Shown in pieces: positions 14,233 through 26,850 of a stretch of 64,000 nt of DNA (its first letter is position 1; the number at the start of each line of letters is the position of its first letter). The notes beneath the pieces are model-generated. The model had not been told where the DNA came from. It made no database searches and saw only the letters and a program-made list of their open reading frames with translations. The stretch spans positions 68,224,552 through 68,288,551 of the forward strand of contig NC_092524.1 in the NCBI RefSeq assembly GCF_037038585.1, written 5' to 3'. Made by a program: the position numbers and the translations under genes. Origin of the DNA: Patagioenas fasciata (taxonomy: Eukaryota > Chordata > Aves > Columbiformes > Columbidae).

Positions 14233-15104
14233 CAGCAGGATCTCCTGAAGCAAGAAAATGTCGAACAGTGCTTGAATTAAATCTCATGGCACTAATCAGC
14301 AATAAAGACAGAAAATAGCCTCTAAGGTATTGAGCTGGTCCATCCCGCCTTGCGTCAATTGACGGTAAATGTTGGCTTTGAGCACGGAGTCGTGCCTGGC
14401 CAGACTCACTCACCTGGGTCACAGATGTGCCTGGGTTTAGGGCAGCGCACAACCCTTCCTCCCTGTGCCCCAGACTTGATGGTGGCCCCAAGACACCACT
14501 CTCTGTCCCCATCTCTGCTGACCATGCCCACAGGAAGGAGGAGCTCATTGGGGAACCACCTTGCCATTTTCCTGGCTGATGCCTCCTGCAAGGGGATTGC
14601 AATCTTGGCTGATGACTCCAGGTGCTGCTATAATTCAAATAATAATTGTAGGATCCAGGCCATTCTTTTTAACAATAGAGAGGGAAACAGAAGGATTATA
14701 TGTCATCTGAGCAGCAAATTGACTCTCTCCTGAACACTAAAAGCCAGAGAATTTCAGGAGATGGTAGCACCTGTTAGGGCAGCATTTATATGGAAACAAG
14801 ACGAAGATACGGATCACTTGGAAAATTCAGTAGCACAAGTCATAGCAAAAAAATACATTTCACTTTTTTTAAAAAATAACTTGCTCCTCACCTTCTCCAA
14901 ACAGACTAATTTTGCTTATTCCTTTTCTCCCACAGGCAGTAATTGTTTTAAACACACTTACGGCTTAATAGTCTTGTTTTCTTTCAGTGTCATCCCAACT
15001 TATTAGCTGCCAGTTCATCACCAGCTGGAGGTATTTGAGGGTTGGATTTCACTTCTGATATAGTCGTCCTTGCAGCTGAAAATGAGCGTTTTTCCTTCTC
15101 CCTA

Positions 15105-15126
15105 GAAACAAACAAACAAACAAACA
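15105..15126. repeat. (AAAC)n microsatellite
   Basis: About five consecutive AAAC tetranucleotides occur here ('aaacaaacaaacaaacaaac'). Confidence 0.95.
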
Positions 15127-17003
15127 ATTCCTGTCATTTAACAGAAATTGAATGAGTTTCACCCAATTGCCCGCTCTTTGGGCGATATGGAAATGCTATT
15201 GTCTGCAGACAATGATTCTCATGCAAATGAAACAGCAGCCAAACAAGAATCCTCCCTATCTCTGTTTGGGCCAATTTTCTTAACGTTTCAGCAAAGCTTA
15301 ATCTGTTGGCAGAAGTGTTTAGGCCCATTAACAGCTAAAGTCACAGAGTCCACAACTCACCCTGCTGACAGTAAACAAGGAATTTCAGGAATGGCCTTTA
15401 AACAATGGCTAAGCCACAAACCATTTTGTCATCAAATGCTGTGAAAGGCATATAGGCTGATGATTTTCTTCCTTGGGTTACAGCGATTTGAAAGACCAAC
15501 CTCCCTCCCTTGAGTCCCCAGCGCCCTCCAGGCTTGGGTTACAGCTGTTTTATTTGCCTTTCCAGCCCTACAGCTGTGGGATGGGTTATGCAGGTGTGTT
15601 CCCCACAAATGAGTCATTCCAGGGCTTCATATTATTTATTTGTATTGACTGTCTCGGAGGTCAGGGCTCCCCCCTGCTCAGCACTGCCCAAACACAGGAC
15701 AACACGATGCTCTGTGCCCCACAGGGAAGATTCTTGGATTTAATTTTGTCCAGGGAATAGTGCACCCAAATCCTTCCCTAACAGTGCCATGGACAAAAAG
15801 AGAAAATTTACCCTGGGGGAGAGAAGTAAATGGTAATTGATAAACAAAATAAATTGCTAAGTAAACCCCATAAAGCTTGTCTCTCGATGGCAGGGTTGGG
15901 ATGGAGATCGGGTGTGTAGATTGCGGGGCTGATCTCCCCACAATGTTTCTGAACTCAGAGGCAGTGGCCAAGGAAGCCCCTTTGCACCCCACTGCCTGAA
16001 TGGCACCCAAACTTATCCCCTCCTCCTGGAAGAAGTGTAGTCAAAGTGATGGCAGATGGCTGCAACCCAAAAGAGGATGTGAATAACTCTTTACCTGGAG
16101 TTGTTTAGAAAATACGACTTTGAAAATTCATAATGGCAATGCCATGCCAACACCATTTGTCTCCCATGTGCTTTTCCCAACCTCAGCTAGAGTGTGCATC
16201 TAGCAAAGAACTGAAGAGCAACATGCTACAGATCCTCCTGTTGTATCCTTCCTATGGTGGAGGGCAGAAGGTGCTACACCAGCATCTCCCACGCAAATTG
16301 TCCTCACCAGCTCCCTTGTCAGAAAGCAGAGGAGAAACCAGAAGCAAAAGGCAAAGACTGAGGCTCAAAACAATGTCCCTTCACACCTGGCCCAAAGACC
16401 ATCAAAGACAACAGACCGAGCAAATCAGAGCGAGTACTGAAGGTCCATTGCTAGATAAACCATGAGTGCTAAACTGGGCTTCTGCTGTGGCCTCAGGTGT
16501 CTTTTTCTCTACTGCTTGTCCCCAAAAGAAACCAAAGAACAGGGAGGAGAAGAGAGGGATGAGGAGCAGAGCAGACAATGAGTTGATCCCATCCTTCGAC
16601 TTGTTCAGGCTGCACCTAAACTATGCATCCACTAGTGCTGAGAGAGATACACATTAACATCATCAGGGAATGTGGGAGAAGGAAGGAAAAGAGAGATGGA
16701 GTGGGGGACACATGGGTGTGCCAGAAACACAGCATAAGGTACCAGCCTGCAATCACCTGCATGGCGGGAGCCTCATCATGCCACAGCTCTGGACTGTCCG
16801 CATTTAACTTCTCCAGCTCTGATATTCAGTACCATTAAGGGCAAATGAAAACAGAGGGTTATTGTGGTATGTTGACCTCTGGGCAAATGTTTGGCAGTTC
16901 TTTTGCCCAACTTTGGTACAGGTTTGCTCCATAGTTTTCAACCAAATCTTGTTTTCCCCAGTAAATTAGTTATGCAGACAAGATTCGGGGTTTTGTTGAA
17001 ATA

Positions 17004-17070
17004 GAAATTGAATTAATAAATAAATTAATTAAATAAAATAATATAAATTAAATAAAAATTAAAAAGTAAG
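17004..17070. repeat. A/T-rich low-complexity tract
   Basis: About 67 bases consist almost only of A and T, with irregular TAAA, TTAA and AAAT units. A possible diverged (AAAT)n repeat. Confidence 0.85.
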
Positions 17071-18076
17071 ATAAGAAGGCTTGTGGCCAAACTTTTTCCT
17101 CTTTATTTAAACAAGTGCTACGGTGTTTCACAGCAGCTTTTTAAAATGGAAACTGGTGCCAGTAGCTCCGTTAAATGGTGCTGTTCCTCCGTGCCAGCCT
17201 TGTTTCACGTGTAGCTTTAGACCACCACGGTTACAATGACACCATTGCTAACTGCTAATGAAATGTGGAGGGAAAGAAAGTTGTGAGGTACTTTTACAGG
17301 TGGAAATTGGGAACAACTGTGGTGATGCCAGTAACAAGCTATTTGTATCAGAAATCAATTTTTCCATAGACCTTTCTGTATAATGCTCAATAATATGGTG
17401 CCATATACCCACACTATGTGAAGAGATGGCCATTGGGTGCGGTGTTATCTGGTGGCGCACAAGAACACACGTCCCATCTTCTAGTGTGCTGCCATAATCC
17501 AAACATACCCTTATGTCCTAGACAAGACCTCATATGACCATTATACTATGAATCCAGCCTTTCTCTGACTTCACATTCAAGTTGATGTGAAGAGATGAAG
17601 ACGCAGGACATGAATTAGATAAATAAGAGTTGGAACCACAATGAAAGGATGCAAACTAAGAGTTTAGCATGGAGTAGACGCCTTTATCAGCAGTACTGGT
17701 TCCACGGTGATGTATTTTGCCAGAAGAGTGTGACAGACGGCAGCACTCCATGAAGGCCACTGTTTACTAGACTGAAAGCTCGTTTTCCTAGTCCTAACAT
17801 ACTAACGAGTCCTTATAATTCCCAAAATACCAACCAGAAACACCCCTTAGAAACAAAGTGGAGTTTACGCAGCAACTGAGCCTTTCAGTCTAGGACAGCA
17901 TCAAAGAGGGGATTGAATCAAATTTTAAAAAGAAACAAGGCATAAAACTCAGATCAAACTCTCTGCTTTTTTTTTTTTACCCATCTGTGATATACCTGAA
18001 TGTTTCCTGGAAGAGTGTTCTCTAAAACAAATAAATAACTCACCATATTAAACGCACAACAGGCCTACCAACTCCC

Positions 18077-18078
<2 letters not shown>

Positions 18079-18115
<37 letters not shown>

Positions 18116-18124
18116 TACACACAC
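18079..18124. repeat. Compound (AT)n/(AC)n microsatellite
   Basis: Fourteen uninterrupted AT dinucleotides (18079-18106) are followed by ACAC, three more AT units and an AC run. The perfect AT core makes it likely to vary in length between individuals. Confidence 0.95.
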
Positions 18125-18330
18125 TTATACGGACAGATAAAATGTCTTGAGTAAATCAGTTTGCAAGGTACGATCCTGCATGATCCTGAGCAGGATGTCC
18201 TGATGGGGAGGGGGCCCCAGGTTACCTGCAGATCTGTGGTGGGAGGGGAGTCCCCAATGCCTGTCTAGACAAAACAAGGAGGCACAACTGAATTAGCAAG
18301 ATGGGCCAAGTAGGTTGGTATGTTGCAGAT
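18125..18330. other. Short single-copy spacer
   Basis: This segment lies between the microsatellite and the next CR1. It contains 'gatcctgcatgatcctgagcagg', a small local repeat of GATCCTG. Nothing else was seen. Confidence 0.5.
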
Positions 18331-18665
18331 GATCACAGAATCACAGAACAGTTTGGGTTAAAGGGACCTTCCAAGCCCATCCAGAGCCACCCCTGCCATG
18401 AGCAGGGACATCTTCACCAGCTCAGGTTGCTCAGAGCCCCGTCCAGCCTGGCCTGGGATGTCTCCAGGGATGGTTCATCCACCACCTCTCTGCCCAACCT
18501 GGGCCAGGCTCTCACCACCCTCAGGGCCAACAATTTCTTCCTCATGTCCAGCCTGAATCTCCCTCCTTTAGTTTAAAACCATCACCCCTTGTCCTATCAC
18601 AACAGGCCATGCTCAAAAGTCTGTCCCCATCTTTCTTATCGGCCCCTTTTACATACTGAGGTAAA
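18331..18665 (-). mobile_element. CR1 LINE, 3' end fragment
   Basis: The plus strand begins with the antisense CR1 tail ('gatcacagaatcacagaa', then 'gggaccttccaagccc') and continues through 'gagcagggacatcttcacc', 'ggttgctcagagccc', 'gtccagcctggcctggga', 'accctcagggccaac', 'cccttgtcctatcac' and 'gtctgtccccat'. The element is thus on the minus strand, truncated at its 5' end near 18665. Its central wording matches the copy at 60036-60285 almost block for block, marking one subfamily distinct from the 11.9-kb and 30.5-kb groups. Confidence 0.93.
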
Positions 18666-19479
18666 CGTGTGTTCTTGGGGCCTGAACGTCCGTTTAAAAT
18701 TATGCCAGAAAAACTAAAGTCCACTAAAATTGGAAGAAACCTTTTAGTTTGTGTGCTGCTGTCTGTCGGATCGGGCGCATGCTTTTAAGGACAGGGTCAT
18801 CATTAGACACGCACAGAGGCTATCCAGAGAGAAGCAGATGCTGCAGATATTTAACGTTCCCATTTTCAGTGTGTACAGCAGTTTTCAGCCTTCTCCTGAA
18901 ATGGTGCTTCTCAGCGTGACCTGCCCACTCATAGTTTTGCATCTTAACAGGAGGAAGGGCTCATTTTGGTGAGTGGTGATTTCTACCTTTCCACCTCTTT
19001 GAAGTTAAAAGAGATGGCTGATTAAAACTTGTTAGGTTAAGGACTTGGGTAAGAGGTGTTGAATGAATTATAAAACTTAAAATTATTAGAATTATCAGAG
19101 AGACATACAGACAAACAAAACCCAATGTGTATTGAGCATGCAAGAAACCTGAGACACCGGCTAATGTGGAAGTTTTCACTCCTATTTTAGAAAGTCAAAA
19201 GATTTCATAGTTTTGATTTTCAAGGGAGGTATAAATTAAAGCTGGATATTTTGCTGATATAATGTTTCCACCTTTGGGCTTTATCAGAATTGAAAATGAT
19301 CTTGGCTTTCTCAGCTTGGTCCCAATTAACAGAACTTGCAATGAGAGACATCCTGTCGTATTTCTGCCTGCAAGTGAAGCCAGAGTCAATATTCCTGCTT
19401 GGTCCAGGAGTTTTTAGGTGGGCAGACAGACCCTCCATTGGTAAACAAAGCGGGGTGGCTCTTTTGTCCCTGTTCATTG
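18666..19479. other. Single-copy noncoding DNA, no gene seen
   Basis: No repeat or coding signal was recognised. Short overlapping open frames occur on both strands without family resemblance. Confidence 0.5.
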
Positions 19480-19543
19480 CAGCGGTGTTGGACTAGAGGA
19501 CCTTTGAAGGTCCCTTCCAACCCAAACTATTCTATGATTCTAT
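19480..19543 (+). mobile_element. CR1 LINE, very short 3' tail
   Basis: Only the last 60-odd bases of a plus-strand CR1 are present: 'gtgttggactagaggacc', 'gaaggtcccttccaaccc' and a terminal 'attctatgattctat'. This is extreme 5' truncation, common for CR1. Confidence 0.9.
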
Positions 19544-22500
19544 TGCAAAGTGAGATGCAGGCTCAAAATGTGCATCTTCAGAGAAAGGGTCGCATCCCAA
19601 ACACAAGGATTTCAGCCATGCCAAGTTCTCTGTGGGGTATTAGGAGCTTCTTTTTAGCTGCCTAAAACCAGCCACTCAAACTTTGCAAGCGCAAATATTC
19701 ACCCCAAACGTGAGCGTGGCATGAATCAAGCAATGAAAGTTAATCGGCATCATTAAATCTGTCGAACCAGCAGGTTATTAAAATTACCGCTATTCACTCT
19801 CAAAATGGGAACAAAAAATTATGCTCCAGCTTTCTGAGCCTGTTTGTCTTGTTTTCCCACACTGTTTATGAATTACTACAGTATATTACAATGTCCTCTA
19901 TCCATCTTCATTAGCATTGTGAACAAATTGTATTGGGCTGTAATGCAGCATTTTTTTTTGTATTGTACAAACATATATGATGTACAGAAAATGGGCAATT
20001 TAATATGAAAAGAATATTGTGCCTCAGAATTTTTATTTTCTAAACAGTCATTTCAGTTGAGAATTATGGCATGATTTGTGCATAATTTCTCATAGATGGT
20101 TATTTAAATATAAATAGGGAAAATATGTCATTCCATATGGTGGCTATCTACCCTTCCTTGACGCCTCTCTGTATTTTTAATAGTGCAATAAACAAAAGAT
20201 AAAAACATCTCTAAGCCACATACTAGTCAAAAGAAGATAATTGTGCCTGTATGTGTTTATTGTAATTTGAATGTGCTTCAATTAACTTTCCTCAATATTT
20301 CCCAGTTCTTTTAAAGAAACTTAAATTGGTTTTTATTTTGTGAAATTTGTTTTCAGTGCCATAAGGAAAAAAAACCCAAAAAACAACAAACAGTCCCTTT
20401 GTTTACTTCATTATGGATACATCCTATCCAGAAGCAAAGCTTCGATTCTTTATTCCAAATCACCTTTTTTGTTTGTTTGTTTCACCCCATTCTCATATAC
20501 TGTTTATTATACTTTAAGTAAAAATATCACATTTCTAGTGCTCCCTAGGAAGAGGCAGCTCATCTTCGCTCAATATATCGCATATCAAAGAGTGTTAAAA
20601 CATGGAAATGGCAGAAAAGGAAACTCTTAAACTTTTGCATTGCAGTCACTTTTAAAAGATGAGAATTTATTACCCTTTCCTCCCACAAATCAGGGCGACC
20701 AAAGCAGAGAGTGTGTATATAGAATGCTTGTTGTAATTAACCTTGAGGCTTTTATTTAAACAAGGTCAAACATTTTAACAGCTTTATAAATCAAGGTTGG
20801 GTCTGCACAGCTCTATAGCATCAAGCTAATGGCAAATGCACATGGAATACTTATTAAACAGCATTTATTTACAGAAAATATATCCTGCAAGCTTCAGAGA
20901 GGTGCACCCACAGGCTGGTCTAGCACTGACACACACACAGCTCCAGCTCCAACCAAACCACCCCAAGGTGACCAGGGTAATGTGCTTTTATCATGTGCTA
21001 CCAAGGAGCCAAGCCCAGGTATTGGTAAATCAGGTCGTTTGCAAGTTAACCGCATTTTTAGTGTGACTGCAAAATTACAGGAGGTACATTATAATAATCT
21101 TGACATTTGCTATTCTGTCCTTAATTTTGTCCGATTTTAATTTACTTTTTCTTCTTCTTTAGTTAAGTTTTACTGCAAGGAGAAGGAAGGAGGACATTTG
21201 AGTTGAGTGAGATGAACTACTTCTTACGTGTTAGTGAGTAGCTACCCACAAACCTTTATCAGTTTCTAAAGACAACACCCATGGATTCCTCTGGCCATCT
21301 GGGGTTATCTCGTACTTCCTAATAAAATATGTCCATCAGGAGTCATTCCTTATGAATAAGGAACACCGGGCTTTCTATTTTGCACTCTAAATAAACAGGA
21401 GCTTTTAAGTCACCCCCGCCCCGTTCATAATTTCACACGCTCTTCAGTGTATCAGAGCATAATAAAGAAGATCACAAGCCCCAGCGCCTGACATGGCTGC
21501 TTTACACGACGATCCGCTCCGCAGACATCCCTTACCAAAAATCCCCTCTTTGAAGTCAAGAGGAGATCCACTTGGACAATAGACGCCCGCTCTACGAGTG
21601 ACCCACCAGTCGTAAAATAGCTGGTGTGATTTCCCTAAATGATTCAGATAATTTCTCCCCAAATATTTCTTGGCTCTTGAGCATTTTTTTCTTAGCCCCA
21701 TGGTGTACGAGTTACACAGAGGCTGAGGGATACTCGCTATTCATGCTCGCTCGCTTAAACTCTGCACCTGGGTTGCCACAACCACCTCTCAATATGAGCT
21801 TTGGGTCCCTGGAAACATCGGTACAGCTGCAGTTGGGATCTTCACCTCAACTTGCTCCCTTTCACCTGGCCACACCATCCTGCATCACACCCAACCAACA
21901 AAAATCACGCGTATCAGCAGGGCCAACAGCGGGGGCCGAGTGGGGTGAAGAAAGAAACATTTCTACGTGTCTGCATTCAACATATTAATTGACTTCGCCT
22001 TTCATTTGTTTCCCTTCTGTGCCCTCCAACTATAAGCGTTCAAGCGGCTGTAGTAACCCCCAGGAAAAAAATATAGTTGTGCTAAATGAGATTTTTATGT
22101 GTGGGTGTTTAAGTATCCGCGTGAAGCAAATTTCTACCCTCTTCTCATCAGAATGGGAACGAGACCATGTGAGTGATGTGACCAATTACCACTGAGCACC
22201 CCAGAGCAGCTTCTGAATATTCACGTCCAATTGCTACTTTGGTGGAACAATTGGTTTGAACAGTTTGAAAAGGCAATGATGTCAAATGTGCGGTGTGATT
22301 AAACGCAGCAAAATTACCAGCCATTGAGCTGAAAAAGAAGCTCTTGTTTCCTTCCCAGGGTAATTCTGCTTTTGAATTTTGCAGGAAACACGGTGCTCAG
22401 ATGGCCCCTTCCCACACACCCGACTCTTTCAGGGCAAAGGTGCAGCTGAGTTTTGGAGGCGGCGCGTTCGAGGACATGGATGGGAGCTTTGATATGGGTG

Positions 22501-22875
22501 CCACAAGTCACTTCACCCCGATGCTCACGCAGAACCAGGCGTCTACCCCAGGTAGAGCAACACAGCGACACATTTTGCAAGCGCACCGTGATGCAAATGT
22601 AATTTGGATCGAAGATTTTTAGGGCCAAGTACCTGGGAGTTGAATTATCTGGGTAACTGGCAAAGGCTACGTGTTTTCCATCAATAACAGCCGCATTTGT
22701 GAGCTCTTCTGCTTTCTGTGCAGACAAGGAACATGTTAAACACCCAGTCTGGCTGCTTGGTTCATGTGTATTCCTGTCATCACTGAAAATGTCCTATAAC
22801 CCTTTAGAAAATAGACCATTAATTCTTCCATCCAGCCTTCTCCTTCTGCTTTAAAAAATGCAAATACCATCGCAA

Positions 22876-22903
22876 GTTACAGTTAAGTAGTTACAGTTAA
22901 GTA
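22876..22903. repeat. 14-bp perfect tandem duplication
   Basis: The unit GTTACAGTTAAGTA occurs twice head to tail with no mismatch. Confidence 0.95.
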
Positions 22904-23845
22904 GTAGCCCCAGTTTTACGACCGAGTCGTGCAGATCCCAGCATTAGGAGAAACAGCATTGTGTTATTGCAGTGCACAGAGAATTGTGCCGTTCCCAGAT
23001 GGCACATATGGGGAGAAAGAAAGTGAAACATCCTCCAGGCTCAGATCTGATGCTGAGTCCTTGTCAGAGGGAGAAGGGAGGTGATTGTGCATACTCTTGT
23101 ACAAAAAAAAAACCAAAAAACAACAACAATAACAAAAGTTTTTCTTAACAAGCGACTCCCACACTTTGTGAATGTGCAGAACGCTTTTCCAACATGATGC
23201 AGGAAGCGAAGATGAGGAAATAGGCTGCAAAAAATCCTTACTGAAATTAGGGAACTTTTTCTTTTCCTTTCTTCTTTCCTACCCAGAGATCTGAGCTAAT
23301 TTTGCCTATCCAGAGCCTCTCCCCCAAACCCACTCAAAAAAAAAGCAGGGAGGGGGGAGACTGTATTCACTAATTATACATCCTGAAAAGAATTTGGTTC
23401 AGTGTAAGATGATCCTAGTGATATGCTAATCCTTTTTTCTGCTTGGTGCAGCCTGAAGCCTGTGTCTAACATTTTTTTCAACTGTATGACAATAAAAGTT
23501 GTGGCAACAAAAGAAATAAATGGGCAGCTAAAGAAGGTATAGCTGAAACACATGGCAGACCAGTTCTCTCCTCTCCTTCTGGCTGCTCTTTTGTAGGCTC
23601 TGGTTTGGTATCCTCAAGTCAATAGCCGAAAGCCAGCCACCTTAGCAACTTAGTATGACACCCAAGCCCTCTCTCTTTACATTCATGAATAGTCAGCAAG
23701 CAGCAGACAAAATAGAACTAATCTTTTTTGACAGAATTGTTCAATTTTAGAGGAAAGGCTTTTGAGGCACCTTCCATACGTTCGCAGAATATGAGACAAC
23801 AATGGCCACCGTCACGTTCGACAAAAGGACGACCAGGGGTGTGAG

Positions 23846-23862
23846 CACACACACACACACAC
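23846..23862. repeat. (CA)n microsatellite
   Basis: Eight and a half CA units are followed by 'gcatgcac'. Confidence 0.95.
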
Positions 23863-24364
23863 GCATGCACAATGGCCATTTTGGTAAAATATTGCAGCTA
23901 AGTTCAAGCAATTGCAGGGTATACCCATTGTTAGGGGAAAAGCCGGCAGGCAAGAAAAAATAAATGATTTTATATAAAAAAAAATCTCCATTGTTTCGTT
24001 GCTGATTATTAAACACACACATCCCGCTAACGTGCGATTAGGGTTGTTTGTCTTGATTAACCAAAGTTAAGAGAGCTGATTAATATCCACTCTTTAATTT
24101 TGTGTCATAGGCTGATAACTTCATCTTTTTTTTTTTTCTTTTCTGTTTTGGACCAATGATTCTTATTGTGAAATGCATTCAATCGAGGAGGTTCTCGTCT
24201 GCTTTTAAAAGCTGGTTTTGCCATTTCGAAATCCTGTAACACAGCAGCCACTCACAAGTCTAGTATGTACAGAGAAGGACATTCCTCCTTTTCCCTTCTC
24301 TCTCCTCCATTTAATGCAAGCCATATCTCTATCTCCAAATACAGTTTGAGCAGGAAAGAGAAGG

Positions 24365-24395
24365 AAATAATAACAATAATAATAATAAAAAAAAA
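24365..24395. repeat. (AAT)n microsatellite with A-run
   Basis: AAT trinucleotides, one changed to AAC, run into a string of nine adenines. Confidence 0.92.
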
Positions 24396-25647
24396 TCTAC
24401 CCAGTCTATGGGCAAAACCAGAAGTTAGCAACATGGTCCATGCAGCTGCAACACTACATTTAAAATTCAGTTTACTCCTAGGAAGAGGGCTAATCCTGCC
24501 CCTGTAATTCCCTACAGCCAAAATGTACCCCCCTCCCTGAGTGACAGTGCAATGCAAAGACACTCGCACGCTTATCTTCCCCAACCAGATGGCCGACTTG
24601 GATCAATGCACACACGCCACGATCAATGGGAGCGATAAAGAATTAGGAAAACAGTGGTACATGCTCCCAGAAAGCTTGTACACTGCATAATTATTTTATG
24701 ATTCTACACATGGCTACATGTGATACTGGAGTCAAGAAGGAAAAGGATAATTAGAGAGCCAGAAAGCACCCGTACTGCACTACACACTTTGTCAGTCAGC
24801 AGTTCCCACTCGGCTCAACTCACCGCCGTTATCTCCTCTCCTGCCCCCTTTCCAAACGAATTTAGGGAATATGTAAAATATGAGGGGGAGGCGGCTTCTG
24901 GGTTACAGAGACGGGATACAGGAGATTACCATGTCCTGTGATATGACAACGAAAGTTTTTGTCCGAGGGATGGGGTGGACCCCACGAGCATCCCTCGGGG
25001 AGTGGAGCATCTGCAGGGCACAGTGGTACCTGCACCGAGTGGGGGCTTATCCACATCCATTAAATAAAACATAGCTGTATAAGTTACTCTCTGGGTTTGG
25101 GTTTATTTATTTGTCCTCCTTTCCCCCCAGTAGCAATTTTGTGATTGGCTCCTTGTATCCAGCCTATTTGCCACCACACCACCAAACAGAAAATAGGGTG
25201 GGGAGGAAAGAGCTGCCCCCCCGCCCCCAAACTGATCGAGTGACACAGAATAAATATCAAAGCGCTGGATGCTTATGACCGTGAATCTGGATGCCAAAGA
25301 GCACATGACTGAGATTAAGGAGCAGAACAATGCCAGGCAGAAGGCTGCCCTTGGTGGCAAGGCAGGCAGCGAGAAATCACCGCGCTCAGCACTTTGCAAA
25401 AACACCCCGTCACCGCCTGATGCCACCAATGCGTCCTTGCCCTGCCACCCTGATACTGCACCGATATTGCCAACGGGGACAGAGGGAGGAAGAAGGAGAG
25501 GGGCTGCCATCGTCACCAGAGGCAAAGCTGGGGTAGCCTGGTCCCTCTGAGTTCCCCTGTGGACAGGACCTTCTCGTTGGCTGTCAGGCTGGGGGTGGGA
25601 CCTGGGGCTATGGCATGGTGGTGCTGTGCAAGGGGACATCGGGGTAG

Positions 25648-25811
25648 GAAATTAGGGGTCTGGAGCGTCTTTGTTACAAGGAAAGGCTGAGAGAGATGGC
25701 TCTGTCCAGCCTGGAGAAGGCTGACAGGGATCTTATTTATGCTGATAAATACATCAAGGGTGGGTGTCAAGAGGATGGACCAGATTCTTTTCACTGGTGC
25801 TCAGTGACAGG
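25648..25811 (+). mobile_element. CR1 LINE, internal 3'-UTR fragment
   Basis: A plus-strand CR1 piece has the ordered blocks 'ggggtctggagcgtc', 'aaggaaaggctgagagaga', 'gtccagcctggagaagg', 'aaatacatcaagggtgggtg', 'caagaggatgga' and 'gtgctcagtgacagg'. It stops at the point where the consensus would continue into 'acaaggggcaa', and a minus-strand CR1 tail begins immediately. It lacks both the coding region and the 3' terminus. Confidence 0.88.
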
Positions 25812-26095
25812 ATAGAATCGTAGAATCATTTTAATTGAAAGAGATCCTCAAGATCACTGAGTCCAACCATAACCTAACTTTAGCACTAACCAATGTCCCT
25901 AAGAGCCTCATCTCTGCATCTTTTAAATACCCCCAGGGATGGTGACTCAACCACTTCCCTGGGCAGTCTGACAACCATCTCTGTGAAGAAATGTTTCCTA
26001 ATGTCCCATCTGAACCTTCTCTGGTGCAACTTGAGGCCATTTCCTCTTGTCCTATCGCTTGCTACTTGGGAGAAGAGACCAACACCCTCCATGCT
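25812..26095 (-). mobile_element. CR1 LINE, 3' end fragment
   Basis: The antisense tail 'atagaatcgtagaatcat' abuts the preceding plus-strand CR1 piece. The blocks then follow the antisense order: 'gtccaaccataacc', 'ctaagagcctcatctctgca', 'ccccagggatggtgactc', 'ttccctgggcagtctg', 'tcttgtcctatcgctt' and 'gggagaagagacc'. The subfamily is the same as the copies at 30522 and 35979. Downstream of 26095 the interrupted plus-strand CR1 does not resume, so this is not a simple nested insertion with both flanks kept. Confidence 0.9.
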
Positions 26096-26735
26096 TTTCA
26101 AAGGATTTATAGTCCTGGCCAGCAGTGTGTGGCATCTCACTGCCTATAACCAGCCAGCTCTGATGATTGCGTGGTCTTCACTGGTATAGATGGTCCAGAT
26201 GTCACTGGCAAAGCAGCGTGATCTTACCTGAACAATTAATGTTGTCCCAGGTCCTGGAGACACAGCTTTTCCGAAGGAGGTGGGCAGTAGTTAAGCCAAG
26301 TGCAACTAGTTTCACCACCATGGATGTTTCAACTTCTTAATCAAAATGTCTCTATCAAAAAAAATTGCTTTTTGGACAGACATGAAATTTTTGGTGGTGC
26401 CTTCCCTTTCTTTAAATGTTTTACAGTTACTTATGGAAAAACCCCACAATATTTCCCTTCTTCTAAAAATGCCATCTTTTGGTAGAAGTCTTATTACCTC
26501 AAGCTGAATACTTATCCTAAAAAAAAAAAAATAAATAATCACAGCTTTAGTTTTCAAAGTTTCTCCACTCTTCTTTTTATTTTGTCCAAATTACAGGAGC
26601 GTGAGATAGGAAAATTAACTACTTCCAAAATTTCTCATGAGAAATAATTGCCTTCACTAATCATTGTTTCCACAAAGAAAATGTTCTTTAGTGACACAGG
26701 TTCTGCCTTTGGAGTTGGCATCATACTGGGTAACA

Positions 26736-26850
26736 GTGTAATTAGAAACAGAGAGATGTAATAACTCTCCAGGTTGGAACAGATCTGTATGAGATCGGTT
26801 TTGCCTCACTTGGATATGGACTATCCATTTCTGGAGTGCAATTTAATTAC
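26736..26850 (+). mobile_element. Possible ancient CR1/L3-type relic
   Basis: The run 'gagagatgtaataactctcc', then 'ggttttgcctcacttgga', then 'ccatttctggagtgcaa' resembles the sense 3' coding region of old CR1/L3 elements. In those, blocks for 'gagagatgtaat..ctcc', 'gaggcc-cacctgga-ta' and 'ccagttctgg' occur in this order. Divergence is high, so this is tentative. Confidence 0.33.

Larger units (their letters stand above)
12203..18078. other. Single-copy noncoding DNA with simple repeats
   Basis: No gene is supported. A 168-codon minus frame at 14132-14638 overlaps a 127-codon plus frame and resembles no family. The part 13500-13690 contains TAAT/ATTA homeodomain-type cores ('gctaatttaggctaattag') and could be a conserved noncoding element, but conservation cannot be judged from one sequence. 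Simple repeats inside the interval are listed separately. Confidence 0.55.
19544..25647. other. Repeat-poor AT-rich noncoding block
   Basis: Six kilobases hold no recognisable transposon apart from simple repeats. The part 19,700-20,330 is strongly AT-rich but not low-complexity, with many TAAT/ATTA cores, the kind of texture seen in conserved noncoding elements of developmental gene deserts. This is inference only. The part 22,385-22,551 has weak exon-like features, treated in the findings. From 24,860 to 25,560 GC content climbs and a 178-codon minus frame (25103-25639) is open, overlapped by plus-strand frames and without family resemblance. A run of cytosines lies near 25,217. Confidence 0.5.

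Noticed and set aside
14132..14638. 168-codon minus-strand open frame
   Set aside because: Its hydrophobic F-rich stretch is encoded by the A/G low-complexity tract, and a 127-codon frame overlaps it on the plus strand.
25103..25639. 178-codon minus-strand open frame, the longest in the window
   Set aside because: It lies in GC-rich DNA where stops are rarer, overlaps open frames on the plus strand, has no recognisable domain, and has no visible promoter or splice partner.
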